The notes: a model not told the origin generated them from the letters alone. A DNA stretch of 64,000 bases from Entoloma clypeatum (GCA_963565915.1 OY751485.1:4898001-4962000), one strand, 5' to 3'. Numbered from the stretch's first letter, positions 1 to 9,342 are shown. Program-made: numbers and translations.

Positions 1-24
1 TTTTTTTTTTCCCGATGCGACAAT

Positions 25-166
25 ATGGGTCGCCGCAAGCAAGCCTTGGCAGCAAAAAGGTATCATGGTGCATCACGTGATTCCCTGGATCCAATTCACG
101 GGCGTGATGAGTTAGCAAAGTTCCCACAATGCATCAACTTCATAACCCTTCGTTTTTCTATGCTCT
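25..166 (+). pseudogene. 5' part of an interrupted coding remnant
   Basis: An ATG at 25 opens a basic N-terminus (MGRRKQALAAKRYHG and onward) that stays open to the copia insertion at 167. Past the element the frame meets a stop within about seven codons (near 5970). I infer that the copia element landed in this stretch, because the 5-bp target duplication GCTCT brackets the insertion. The downstream half (5957-7367) carries further coding-like fragments in several frames. I do not recognise the protein. A Lys/Arg-rich start like this is common in proteins encoded by fungal transposons, but that is only a guess. Confidence 0.35.
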
Positions 167-475
167 TGTTGAAACTTTTCCCATCACGTAGATTAGATTA
201 GATTAGATTACATCACGTGACCTTTACATATCTTCATTACATATTTGTTTGGTTGGTACAAACAGTAGTACAGTATATAAGACCAGGAAACTGTCAATAC
301 CAACAAGTTGTCTCTTGACTCTTAACCAGCTCCATCGCTCTTACCAGCCTCAACCGCTCTCACCAGCCTTACCCCTCCAAACCATGTAAGTGACCATAGC
401 GGTATTCTAGAGTACTTCCACTGTAGCTATGTTGCTCAGTACACCTGTGGCTAGCACCCAGGTGGAACTTCAACA
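167..475 (+). repeat. left LTR of the copia element
   Basis: 309 bp, with terminal inverted repeat TGTTGAA/TTCAACA. It contains four tandem GATTA units (191-210) between two CATCACGT motifs, a TATA box (TATATAAG, 274-281), a pyrimidine-rich leader with ACCAGC-type repeats and a splice-donor-like GTAAGTG at 386. The short ATG at 384 is followed directly by TAA. Confidence 0.97.
183..305 (+). promoter_or_regulatory. copia LTR promoter (U3)
   Basis: The sequence shows CATCACGT, then (GATTA)x4, then CATCACGTGA (an E-box CACGTG), followed about 60 bp downstream by TATATAAG at 274-281. This layout fits an upstream activating site plus core promoter, with transcription expected near 300-310. The same block recurs in the right LTR. 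Confidence 0.6.
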
Positions 476-826
476 GGTTATGGGCCCCGGATAGCAGAGG
501 GACTTGGGAAACGCTGGCAACAGCGAGTACCTGCCCACTCTACCCTGGTTGGCAAAGAACCGATCGAAAGATCTAGGTTCTGAGTCTTACTTCTTCACAT
601 ATGAACCTGGGAACGTCATTACGACAAGTACCTGTCATGAAACGTCCCTAAGGGGATTGACCTAGTACACTCCATGTGGAAACGTTGATCGCACCTTATA
701 CGTTTCTGACATATAAAGGGTTTTCCCATGACCGCTATTCCTGAAGGGAATATGTCATAAGGAATCATTCAATTGATTTCTCGAATCATATTCATAAACA
801 CATCACTGATTGAGAACCCTTTTTAG
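386..826 (+). other. putative intron in the copia 5' leader
   Basis: A strong donor GTAAGTG lies in the LTR at 386, and an acceptor TTTTAG ends at 826, preceded by a branch-like CTGAT. The gag ATG follows only 11 nt later, at 838. Removal would join the LTR leader straight to gag and delete the primer binding site, so a spliced RNA could make protein but not be reverse transcribed. Seen as consensus sites only; no transcript evidence. Confidence 0.4.
476..487 (+). other. primer binding site, half-tRNA iMet type
   Basis: GGTTATGGGCCC abuts the left LTR. It pairs over all 12 positions with the anticodon stem-loop of initiator tRNA-Met (conserved GGGCUCAUAACC) with one G:U wobble. Drosophila copia and yeast Ty5 are known to prime from this internal, cleaved half of tRNA-iMet. 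Assignment rests on complementarity. Confidence 0.7.
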
Positions 827-837
827 ATTCATTCAAA

Positions 838-3800
838 ATGTCTACCTCTCGTTCTGCCCTCGACACGATCACTGCCTTTGACGGCATCGACTACCGGAGC
901 TGGGCCGAGAAAATGAAGTCTTACCTCCTCCATCAAGGAGTCTGGCGCCTTGTTTCTGGCGACATCCCCCGCCCTGTCATCGCCGACTTCACCACCACAG
1001 TCTCCACCCCTGGGGCCACTGCTACTGCTCCCCCTGTGCTGGCCACCACGGTCGACCAGCCCGGCTTCCGCAAGGAAGAAAAAGCCTGGATCAGGGACGA
1101 TGACGTAGCTCTTGGGGCGATACGCCTGAAGGTCTCCGAGGCGATCAGACGCCACATCAAGGACGCCACTTCCTCGAAAGACGCCTGGAAGTCATTAAAG
1201 GATGCCTACTCCAAGGTATCCCCGGCCGTCATCTTCGGCGACTTCAAGGCCGCCGCCACCTACAAGCTCTCTGGACGCGACCCCGTCCCTGAAATCGAGC
1301 GCCTGGGGTCTCTTTTCGCTCGGCTCGCCGATTCGAACTTTGACGTCCCCGATCTGATGCAGGCAATGATCCTGGCAAATGCAATTCCCGACGCCTGGTC
1401 GTCACTCTCCACCGCCCTCTTCCAGGTCTATGACGCCGATGATTTCACCTACAAGGCCGTCGCCGAAAGCATCATATCAGAGTACCGGCGCAAGTATTCG
1501 ATTGGGTCCACTCGTACGTCCAACGAGCAGGCCCGGAAAATCTCCGGGACAAAGCGCAAGGGGCAGGACCCCAAATGGGAAAAGCAGCAAAAGCCGAGTA
1601 CCTCGCAGAACGATGCTGACGAGCAGCCTAACTCGACTGACCATAGTACCGCTTCTGAAAAGAAGAAGGGAAAAGGACGCTGGCGCAATCAGAAAAAGAA
1701 CGCCAACACTGCGGACAACACGTCCGACCATGCGGAAGAAACGGTTGAGTTCGTTGCTCCCGCCATCCACTTCCCTCCTCTTCCGACACCGTCCTTCACA
1801 ACCATCACTGGGCGCGGAAAAACTATGAGTACCGCCCAGCCAGACTCTCAAAAGATGCAGTCGCTCCTTCAGCGAATGAACCCCCCTCCGTCACAGTACA
1901 CCGGGCTTCCTTCTGGAAAACCGTCCGTGTGGAAAAAGAACGACCATGTCCGCAAACTCGCACGCGGCATTGGTGCTCGCCCCTCAGGATCCAATCTTCG
2001 TATCCTAGATACCATCATTCCTGACATCGACGAAAGGCCGGCTAAACAGCGTCGCGTAGCCCCGTCGATAGAAGAATCTCTGAAAATGATGGACATAGAC
2101 CATCAAAGCGAGCGGATGGGGCCGGAACAATTCGAAGATGGGCTGATCGAACTTGACGGTTCGTCACATTCTTCTCTCAAACTTGACCAAATGGGAAATG
2201 CTAATAATCACGCACAGACGTTTGAATTTATATTAGCCAGTACCGATGCAGATAGTATAGATCTCTTTAGCGATGATCTGTACAAAAAATATACCAAGCA
2301 TTTTGCGTCCTGCACACACTGCAAAGAGAAAGAACGCGCTCAGTGGATCTTAGATTCCGGCGCTTCATTACACTTTACCCATGAGTTCAAAGACTTCGCA
2401 TATTACAGGCCTCTCAAGGCTAAGCGATTTGTCCAAACAGCTGCAAAGGGAAAGAAACTGGAAATTCTCGGAGTTGGGGCCGTTCCAGTACGGCATACCC
2501 TAAATGGGGAAACTAAAACTCATCTCCTACGACCGGTATTTTATATTCCGGATATGGACACACGTCTACTGTCCCTAGGCGTCTTCCTTAACCATGGTTA
2601 CAAAGTTGATGGAATGCGTGGAGAAATTAATATCTCTAAAGGGCTGAACAAAATACAGTTTTCGCCTCATTTCATCGGACAAACCATTTATTGGTTAGAC
2701 ACTGAAATACGCTACGACCAAATCCACGCGATCTCTAGCGAAATCACTGTTGAAACCTGGCATAAACGCCTTGGCCACCCAAATGACCAGGCGCTCAATA
2801 AGATTCCCACCAGTACCAAAGGAGTACCCAAAACGTTAGTACGTGAGAAATCACAGGAAAGCTGCACGGGGTGTCTAAAAGGGAAAATGCCGAATCAATC
2901 TTACCCTAACTCGGTGACAAGGGCTGTCAAACCCTTTGATTTGATCCATTCGGACTTGAAACAGATATCCACGGCATCGTACCACAAGTACAAATATTTC
3001 CTTACCTTTTTGGATGATTTTTCTTCCCATGTCTGGGTCGTCTTGCTTAGGAAGAAGTCAGGCGCCATCACGGCGCTGAAACAATTCCTTGCGATGATCC
3101 AGAATCAATTCGCCGCCACCCCTAAAAAATGGCGGGTTGATGGAGGTGGAGAATTCAACGAATACAAGGATGTACTTGCCGATCATGGAATTCTGATCGA
3201 CGTCACACTCCCATATCAGCATCAGCAGAATGGTAGAGCAGAACGAATAAATCGAACTCTGTGGGAAAAATCTCAGGCATTACGTTTCGACGCATGTCTA
3301 CCGCCGATGTGGTGGGAATTCTGTTTGGAACATGCAGCATTTCTATACAACAGAACCCCCATGCGGCGTCTTGAATGGAAAACCCCTCATTTCAGGGTGA
3401 CCAATGAGATCCCCGACTTGTCCAGCGTCAGAGTCTTCGGATGCCAAGCATACATATATATCCCAAAAGAAAAACGCAGAAACTCCCTGGAGTCAAGATC
3501 TCGATTGATGATTTATCTCGGATCAAAACCAGGGGTCAAAGGATACCGCTTCATGGATCCTGAGACTAACACGATTTTCATGGGTGGGAAAGCTATCTTT
3601 GATGAAAGCAAGTACCCTAGATGCCACATCGACCCTTTGCCAGAAAACCATCCAGAAATGGAAAACCCAGAGCCGGCTGATGAGTTTGAGGATCTCATCC
3701 CTGGCAGCAACGACGACGATAGTCACAATGAAACACCTCAGGACTCAGTTCCCATTGAACAGGATCAACCTGAATCAGACAACAAAATACCTGCCAGTGA

Positions 3801-5565
3801 GCCTGATGGCGAACCACGAGTACCCACTCCGGAACCCGAGCAAGTACCAGATCGACCGATCAGGGAACGACGAGTTCGGAAGATGCCAGGAAGCATCTAT
3901 GGGGAAGACACTCCAGCGTCTGATCTTGAAAAATTAGATCGAAGACGGAGATTGGGCGGTCAAACGGCATGGATGAATGACCTCCTGATGGAGGCGATAT
4001 CAGCCCAAGTTGGCATCGTTGAAATGTCCCATAAAGACATACACCCTCTTCCAAATAAAGAAGACTGGTATGCGGCTGAACGTAAAGAGCTAGACATGCT
4101 CAAACGCCGCGGGGTGATCACGGAGCTAGTACCCCTGCCTGCAGGGAGGAAAGCTCTAAGGAACAAATGGGTTTATAACGAAAAATCCGACGGGCGTCTG
4201 AAAGCGCGCCTTGTCGCAAAAGGCTTCTCGCAGGTGGAAGGGATCGACTTTGATCAGATCTTCTCACCAGTCGTAAGATATGAAACCGTCCGACTGATAC
4301 TAGCATTGACAGCCCTTGAAGGGTGGTTCATGACACTGTTGGACGTCTCATCAGCCTTCCTCTACGGAACGCTCCGAGAAGTCATTTACATGCGACAGCC
4401 TGAGGGCTACATAGTAAAAGGGAAAGAGCACCTCGTGTACCAACTATTCAAAGCTCTATATGGACTTAAGCAGGCCGCATTAGCCTGGTGGAGGGAACTT
4501 GATTCCTCCATGAAAAAGCTCGGCTTTGTCCGGCTTCACTCTGATGCGGGAGTGTTCATTCACAAAAGTACCAAAGGGGAAATTGTAATCGCCGTCATAT
4601 ATGTCGACGACTCTGCTTTTCTCGGCACAAACCGAGAGTACACGCTAGAGAAGAAAAAGGCCTTCATGACCACATGGGAATGTAGGGACCTAGGGCACCT
4701 TGTGCCTGATGGGGAACCGAAAGAATTTCTCTCTATCCAAATAAGGCAACATGGGAAACGTATCTTCATTGATCAAGTACCTTACCTTGAGAAAATACTC
4801 GAACGAATGGGGATGAGCGAATCTAACGCCACCCATACCCCACTTCCTACGGGCTACAAACCCATGATGTCCGAAGATGAACCCAATGCAGAACTTCGAT
4901 CAAAGTACCAATCCGTCATCGGATCACTTCTATATCTGATGATTGGAACGAGGCCAGACATCTGTTTTGCCGTGATTAAAATGTCGCAGTTTTCCGCAAA
5001 TCCCACCAAACGCCATTTGGAAGTGGCTAGGGATATTTGCAGGTATCTAAAGGCGACAAAAAATTATGCAATCATGTATGATGGCGACTCAGGGAAAGGA
5101 ATCTATGCATTCACAGACTCCGATTGGGCGTCAGATGAGAACACGAGGAGGTCTACCACTGGCTTCTTCATATCACTGGCGTCTGGAGCAGTAACATGGG
5201 TATCATCGGCGCAAAAGACCATCGCCCTCTCTTCCACAGAAGCTGAGTATATGGCGTTATCAGATTGCAGTCGCGCAGCAACATGGCTGAGAAGCATGCT
5301 TGCCGAACTTGGAATGCAGATCGGATCAGTACCGATCTACGGAGACAACAACGGTTCCGTCTTTATTGCATCCAACCCTGTAACCGAGAAACGATCCAAG
5401 CACATTGACGTGCGATTCCACTTCGTCAGAGAAAAGGTCTCCGAAGGAATAATTACGGTCGAATTCATTGAAGGAGTGAACAACCCTGCAGATCTTTTAA
5501 CTAAGAATCTGGGAAAAATCCTCTTTTCCAAGTTTATCCCGTACTTCGGATTGATAAAAAACTAG
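838..5565 (+). CDS. copia Gag-Pol polyprotein
   Basis: 1575 aa in one frame, starting at the first ATG after the leader. The Gag region (about 1-450) is UBN2-like and Lys-rich with no classical CCHC knuckle; a lone CTHC sits just before the protease. Protease active site DSGA is at 506-509. The integrase has a zinc domain H642, H647, C676, C679 and a catalytic D706, D768, E802 (spacing D-X33-E, slightly short of the usual 35). The reverse transcriptase has YVDD at 1255-1258. RNase H starts with TDSDW near 1426 and includes STEAEY and DNNGS. Domain order PR-IN-RT-RH defines Ty1/copia. No stop or frameshift is present, so Gag and Pol come from one frame; how their ratio is set is not visible. 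It would act in virus-like particles in the cytoplasm and then integrate in the nucleus. Confidence 0.97.
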   Translation: MSTSRSALDTITAFDGIDYRSWAEKMKSYLLHQGVWRLVSGDIPRPVIADFTTTVSTPGATATAPPVLATTVDQPGFRKEEKAWIRDDDVALGAIRLKVSEAIRRHIKDATSSKDAWKSLKDAYSKVSPAVIFGDFKAAATYKLSGRDPVPEIERLGSLFARLADSNFDVPDLMQAMILANAIPDAWSSLSTALFQVYDADDFTYKAVAESIISEYRRKYSIGSTRTSNEQARKISGTKRKGQDPKWEKQQKPSTSQNDADEQPNSTDHSTASEKKKGKGRWRNQKKNANTADNTSDHAEETVEFVAPAIHFPPLPTPSFTTITGRGKTMSTAQPDSQKMQSLLQRMNPPPSQYTGLPSGKPSVWKKNDHVRKLARGIGARPSGSNLRILDTIIPDIDERPAKQRRVAPSIEESLKMMDIDHQSERMGPEQFEDGLIELDGSSHSSLKLDQMGNANNHAQTFEFILASTDADSIDLFSDDLYKKYTKHFASCTHCKEKERAQWILDSGASLHFTHEFKDFAYYRPLKAKRFVQTAAKGKKLEILGVGAVPVRHTLNGETKTHLLRPVFYIPDMDTRLLSLGVFLNHGYKVDGMRGEINISKGLNKIQFSPHFIGQTIYWLDTEIRYDQIHAISSEITVETWHKRLGHPNDQALNKIPTSTKGVPKTLVREKSQESCTGCLKGKMPNQSYPNSVTRAVKPFDLIHSDLKQISTASYHKYKYFLTFLDDFSSHVWVVLLRKKSGAITALKQFLAMIQNQFAATPKKWRVDGGGEFNEYKDVLADHGILIDVTLPYQHQQNGRAERINRTLWEKSQALRFDACLPPMWWEFCLEHAAFLYNRTPMRRLEWKTPHFRVTNEIPDLSSVRVFGCQAYIYIPKEKRRNSLESRSRLMIYLGSKPGVKGYRFMDPETNTIFMGGKAIFDESKYPRCHIDPLPENHPEMENPEPADEFEDLIPGSNDDDSHNETPQDSVPIEQDQPESDNKIPASEPDGEPRVPTPEPEQVPDRPIRERRVRKMPGSIYGEDTPASDLEKLDRRRRLGGQTAWMNDLLMEAISAQVGIVEMSHKDIHPLPNKEDWYAAERKELDMLKRRGVITELVPLPAGRKALRNKWVYNEKSDGRLKARLVAKGFSQVEGIDFDQIFSPVVRYETVRLILALTALEGWFMTLLDVSSAFLYGTLREVIYMRQPEGYIVKGKEHLVYQLFKALYGLKQAALAWWRELDSSMKKLGFVRLHSDAGVFIHKSTKGEIVIAVIYVDDSAFLGTNREYTLEKKKAFMTTWECRDLGHLVPDGEPKEFLSIQIRQHGKRIFIDQVPYLEKILERMGMSESNATHTPLPTGYKPMMSEDEPNAELRSKYQSVIGSLLYLMIGTRPDICFAVIKMSQFSANPTKRHLEVARDICRYLKATKNYAIMYDGDSGKGIYAFTDSDWASDENTRRSTTGFFISLASGAVTWVSSAQKTIALSSTEAEYMALSDCSRAATWLRSMLAELGMQIGSVPIYGDNNGSVFIASNPVTEKRSKHIDVRFHFVREKVSEGIITVEFIEGVNNPADLLTKNLGKILFSKFIPYFGLIKN

Positions 5566-5635
5566 GCGAAACAAAAAGTACCTATATATATATGTGGGAA
5601 AAAGTAAGATGTATTTAGAAGTATGTACTAAATAT

Positions 5636-5642
5636 GGGGGGG
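5636..5642 (+). other. polypurine tract of the copia element
   Basis: A run of seven G immediately precedes the right LTR start TGTTGAA. This is the expected plus-strand primer site. Between the pol stop (5565) and this tract lies a short 3' UTR with a TATATATATA stretch. Confidence 0.8.
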
Positions 5643-5951
5643 TGTTGAAACTTTTCCCATCACGTAGATTAGATTAGATTAGATTACATCACGTGACCTT
5701 TACATATCTTCATTACATATTTGTTTGGTTGGTACAAACAGTAGTACAGTATATAAGACCAGGAAACTGTCAATACCAACAAGTTGTCTCTTGACTCTTA
5801 ACCAGCTCCATCGCTCTTACCAGCCTCAACCGCTCTCACCAGCCTTACCCCTCCAAACCATGTAAGTGACCATAGCGGTATTCTAGAGTACTTCCACTGT
5901 AGCTATGTTGCTCAGTACACCTGTGGCTAGCACCCAGGTGGAACTTCAACA
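5643..5951 (+). repeat. right LTR of the copia element
   Basis: 309 bp, apparently identical to the left LTR base for base, including the GATTA tandem, TATA box and GTAAGTG. It is followed by the target duplication GCTCT (5952-5956). Confidence 0.97.
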
Positions 5952-5956
5952 GCTCT

Positions 5957-7367
5957 CTCATCATAAAATCATAAACCGACCCCATCCACTTGTATTGCAG
6001 CGTGCCAACAGTTCCTAAATTAAGTACAAATTGCAAATTAATGAATTTGTTCATGAACTCTGTCACAACATGTGATGACATGGTTTGTGGATGTGCCCTA
6101 TCTTATTCTGGGCACTGGCAACGCCTGCGAGAATTTGCAGCATTATGTAAGACAGCTTCATCCAGAAATCACGGCACATTCTTTAGATGGTCACTGTAGG
6201 TTTCCACAACACCCTATAGGATTTGATATAGTGAGAGAAGTTGAATTAAATCAGCTTTTCTTTGTATTGTTCGTGAAAAAAACTAGAAAATGTGAGGATC
6301 AACTTTTTGTTGAACAAAGATCACAAGATATCGAGATGTATAAATCAGATAAACTAAATATTGGACGGACAATACAACAAGGGGCATCCCTTGTTGAGGC
6401 ATGACCACATGCCCAGCTATAAATAATGTTGTGGCCAACTCCACTGGCAAGACAATAAAACTGAGCATGTCAAGAGTGTGTTCTTGATTATGTAATGACC
6501 AAAATGCTCCAAAGACAATCTAAAGATGTGTCATGATGTGTTGTTAGCCTGTAATTTATGTGTTTCCCAACTGGCTGGCCAGTTATGGGCATGGGAAGTC
6601 AATGGAATCCATTGAAGAAGTGTTCACCAGCCCAACAAAAATGGCTTCAGCATTTGAATTCACTCAATTCTGGCTCAACAAAGACCCTGGTCCCCAAAAC
6701 GGTTTTTGGCTGAATTTGCACCAGGTGGTGATATCGCGAATGCAACAGCACTTCAACACCAACCTGCTTGGATGCCAACAACAAATAATCACAATGAGGG
6801 TGCTCTTGGCTCATCCCAAGTTACAAAGCAAAAAGCATCCAACTGTCGCTCAACATCTATAATGTGCAGAAAATGTATAAACATAACGACACTCACTCAT
6901 TTATTGCCTCTGAGCTTACGCAGGCTGAAGACCACATGTGCTTGCGAAATGCAGCCCAGAAAATTGGGGCTGAGGGACGAGAGCATGCATGACGTCACAA
7001 GAAACAGGATTTTGTCAACACGCACATCACTGAAAATAAGGAGAAAGACAGGATCCGAGATCTCAAGAAACAACAATGTGCTGATGCTATCACAAGTGTA
7101 TCACTTGATTTTGAGGAAGACCCAGTCCAGATCACACAACATACAGTTGCAAATATCGCATTGCAGTTGGAATGGCACCATGGGTTGAAGGATCTTGGAG
7201 CAATGATTCCGAAGAAGAAGGACCTTCCCAGAAAGCCTGAAAAGGTGCAAGCCCTTCTAGATGCCATTAGGTGGTACAACACAAGTGGTTTAACATGTCC
7301 AAGTGAGGAACAAAGTCATGAAACTGATGAGGAGGGCCACCATAGTAGCTCAGACATGGAGATTTGA
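5957..7367 (+). pseudogene. decayed coding remnant interrupted by the copia element
   Basis: Short coding-like stretches in different plus frames follow each other. One at 6072-6404 begins MMTWFVDVPYLILGTGNA. One at about 6560-6860 contains NWLASYGHGKSMESIEEVF. A last run at about 7010-7367 contains LQLEWHHGLKDLGAMIPKKK and ends in an acidic, Ser-rich tail. Stops and frame changes separate them, so I read the region as one old gene or transposon ORF broken by mutation. I do not recognise the family. It ends about 45 bp before the LTR of the B5 fragment. Confidence 0.4.
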
Positions 7368-7411
7368 TTGATATTACAGTTAATGCTAGATATATTAGCA
7401 TCTTACATATG

Positions 7412-7813
7412 TGTTATGCTTAACAAACCGTTCCAAGATTTGGGCAGAGTATGCAGGAAAGTGGAAAGGCGAAGAGCAAAGTGATTGCTAAATCTAAGGA
7501 ATCTACTATAGTACAAGAGGTTTATATAGGTACTGACTATAGGCGGTAGTGGATGAGTCAGTACTGCGGAAGGCAGTGCGCATGAGTAAGGCGACTGCGG
7601 AAGGCTATGTACAGTGAGTAAGCTGACTGCGGAAAGCGAGTCAGCGCGGGAGCGAAGTATACTAAAGGGGATGACAAAGTAATGTAATGAGTCAGACTGG
7701 GAATCGAAGGTTGCGAAGGTAGACATTAGACATAGTAAGTTCGTAAGAGGGCGCCGAGTCGGGCCAATAAGTAAAAGATATGACGTGGTCCTCATACCGT
7801 AGAGTCCGTAACA
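7412..7813 (-). repeat. Gypsy-B LTR (3' LTR of B5)
   Basis: 402 bp, same length as the B3 LTR and nearly identical to it in reverse complement. Ends TGTTACGGA/GCATAACA when read on the minus strand. Inside are runs of the dispersed motif TTCCGCAGT and a TATA box; the transcript-start motif AGATTTAGCAA is also present. Confidence 0.93.
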
Positions 7814-7847
7814 TGTTCCCCTCTCCAAGCTCTGTGTCCTCACAGAG

Positions 7848-8219
7848 TCACTGTCCCCATCCCTCATTGTTGCCGGGATCGGACCAGTTCGGACTTTCCT
7901 TGAGGCTCCAATCATATATCAACTCCTCGTTGATGGCTACGGCGAGTTCAAGGCCTTTGATGGCCAGCCGAATACGTTGATTTTTGATGACGAGGGTGCT
8001 GGTGTAATTCCCGAGAATTTGTTTCTCTTCGGGAGTCGGGGCGACGGGGAGATTGGACAGCGAGTGAAGCCGGATATGCATCTGGCGATGGAGGAGGTCG
8101 GCAAGGGAAGTTTCGAGGGCATGGATTTGGTCTCTCATGGAGAGTGCTTTGTTCATGAGGGCGGTGATGGCGGGGTTGATGTTGGTGGTGGAGGTGGAGG
8201 TGACGATGGTGTTTGACAT
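7848..8219 (-). CDS. Gypsy-B accessory protein ORF3 (B5 copy)
   Basis: 123 aa starting MSNTIVTSTST; the chosen ATG sits behind a CACC-type leader also kept in the other copies. The core contains ALSMRDQIHALETS, an H-R-Q-M-H-I segment, EEK-IL-NYT, and a C-terminal DW with a W-x-DP motif. It is predicted mostly helical with coiled-coil-like heptads, no membrane segment and no motif I can name. The frame is also open upstream (to 8390), overlapping the pol end in a +1 register. It lies between pol and the 3' LTR, where env-like or accessory genes of Metaviridae are found, but it has no signal peptide or transmembrane helix, so it is not an envelope. Function unknown. Confidence 0.6.
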   Translation of the reverse strand: MSNTIVTSTSTTNINPAITALMNKALSMRDQIHALETSLADLLHRQMHIRLHSLSNLPVAPTPEEKQILGNYTSTLVIKNQRIRLAIKGLELAVAINEELIYDWSLKESPNWSDPGNNEGWGQ

Positions 8220-8390
8220 GGTGGTGAGGATGGTTGAGAGGTAAAAGAAGAATGGGGTGGCTATATTGGGCAGGGAGAAGACTAGAGCGGGGAACTCGGT
8301 GTGTGGTTGACTGATGAGGTCAATACTTCCATGGGTTTTGAGAACTCGTCTTTTATTGTGGACGAGACGGGTTCTGCTGATGGAAATCAC

Positions 8391-8788
8391 GGATCAAATC
8401 TTGAGCGTTCTGAACATTAGTTCGAGGTTCCCATGTGTTCTCTTCTGGACCATATCCTTCCCACTGGACAAGGTACTGGATCTTTCCATGGAACTTTTGA
8501 GAGTCTAGGATCGTAGACACATGGTACTCTTCTCATCCTTCGACAATGATCGGATCAGGGGCTGGTTTCTTTTTCTGGATGGCATACTTCGGAGTTTCAT
8601 ATGGTGACAACAGGGTCTCGTTGAACACAGGGTGAATCATCTTCCAAGTCTTTGGAAGATCAAGAAGGTACACGCTAGCTCCTTTCTTCTCTAGGACTTT
8701 GAATGGTCCATGTTGCACGACATCGATTCCTATGTCTTCCCATGGGTGACTTGGTGCTGCATGGGGATGTAGCGGAGCATGTCGCTTT
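8391..8788 (-). pseudogene. Gypsy-B pol 3' remnant with chromodomain (B5)
   Basis: Minus-strand pol text includes HPHAAPSHPWEDIG from the integrase and then, after an internal deletion, [13 protein letters not shown] and the chromodomain with [22 protein letters not shown] to TGA change makes a stop right after IIVEG, just before the chromodomain; B4 has the same stop. Non-functional. Confidence 0.85.
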
Positions 8789-9329
8789 TGTTAACCATAC
8801 GATTCACATCCAACTTATCCGACGACTCCGACGATTCATCCGCTCCAACATCCGCTCCAACAACATTCTATTTATATTGATTATACTTCTACTACGTAAC
8901 ATCTCAACTATACTTACAAGTAGACATATGTTGTTCACTTTTCATTTGCTACTCTCCGTACTCCGAATGTTCCGATGGTCAACTCCGATATCTGCACATC
9001 ACTTATAATAATGCGGATCATTCTAGTCTACTATAAATAGTGTACAAACCTGTCATAGAACCTCAGTTCAAATATCATATGTTACACCTCATTCACATCC
9101 GTCTCTACTTGCCTTTGAGCATTCTCTCCATCACCTCCGCTCATCTGCTCATCTGCTCATCCGACATCTGCCAATCCGAAATCGAGGACCACGTCAAAGA
9201 GTGGGGCGCAACGCACAAGTTGAAGCCAGGTCCTTTCTGCCAATGTCGCACTTACCGCATTCCGCTCTTCTGCTACTCCGCTCTGACTCATCCGATGTTT
9301 TCCGACGTTGAGAAACACGCTACGTGACA
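8789..9329 (+). repeat. 5' LTR of Gypsy-A
   Basis: 541 bp, starting TGTTAACC and ending ACGTGACA. The limits were fixed by alignment with the solo LTR at 30008-30565, which has its own target duplication. Rich in TCCG, with tandem CATCTGCTCATCTGCTCATC-like text near 9140. Confidence 0.92.
9032..9075 (+). promoter_or_regulatory. Gypsy-A LTR TATA box and predicted transcript start
   Basis: TATAAATA at 9032-9039, then 33 nt after the first T the motif AGTTCAAATAT (9065-9075). The same 11 bases in reverse complement form the primer binding site, which marks 9065 as the probable mRNA 5' end. Confidence 0.65.
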
Positions 9330-9331
9330 GT

Positions 9332-9342
9332 ATATTTGAACT
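9332..9342 (+). other. Gypsy-A self-priming primer binding site
   Basis: ATATTTGAACT begins two bases after the LTR and is the exact reverse complement of AGTTCAAATAT at the predicted mRNA 5' end (9065-9075). Tf1 of fission yeast and related sushi-type chromoviruses prime from an 11-nt segment at their own mRNA 5' end; length, spacing and position match that mechanism. Confidence 0.75.

Larger units (their letters stand above)
167..5951 (+). mobile_element. Ty1/copia LTR retrotransposon, complete
   Basis: Two 309-bp LTRs (167-475 and 5643-5951) look identical by eye. They start TGTTGAA and end TTCAACA, and the element is flanked by GCTCT on both sides (162-166 and 5952-5956). One uninterrupted 1575-aa gag-pol frame has the copia order protease, integrase, reverse transcriptase, RNase H. 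A primer binding site follows the left LTR and a G7 polypurine tract precedes the right one. Identical LTRs, a perfect target duplication and an unbroken frame point to recent insertion and possible autonomy. Its 5' target flank is at 25-166 and its 3' flank is a decayed coding remnant. Confidence 0.97.
7412..8788 (-). mobile_element. Gypsy-B fragment B5 (3' end, internally deleted)
   Basis: Read on the minus strand it holds a piece of integrase, a direct jump to the chromodomain part of pol, the accessory ORF3, a polypurine tract and a complete 402-bp 3' LTR. The integrase-to-chromodomain jump near 8718-8722 removes several hundred bases compared with B2. Its 5' side is cut exactly by the Gypsy-A LTR at 8789, so Gypsy-A appears to have inserted into it; the missing half is not found on the far side of Gypsy-A. 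Confidence 0.85.

Noticed and set aside
384..389. ATG in the copia LTR as a start codon
   Set aside because: It is followed directly by TAA; more likely part of a splice donor context.
7848..8219. ORF3 as an envelope gene
   Set aside because: No signal peptide, membrane segment, Cys pairs or glycosylation-rich ectodomain.
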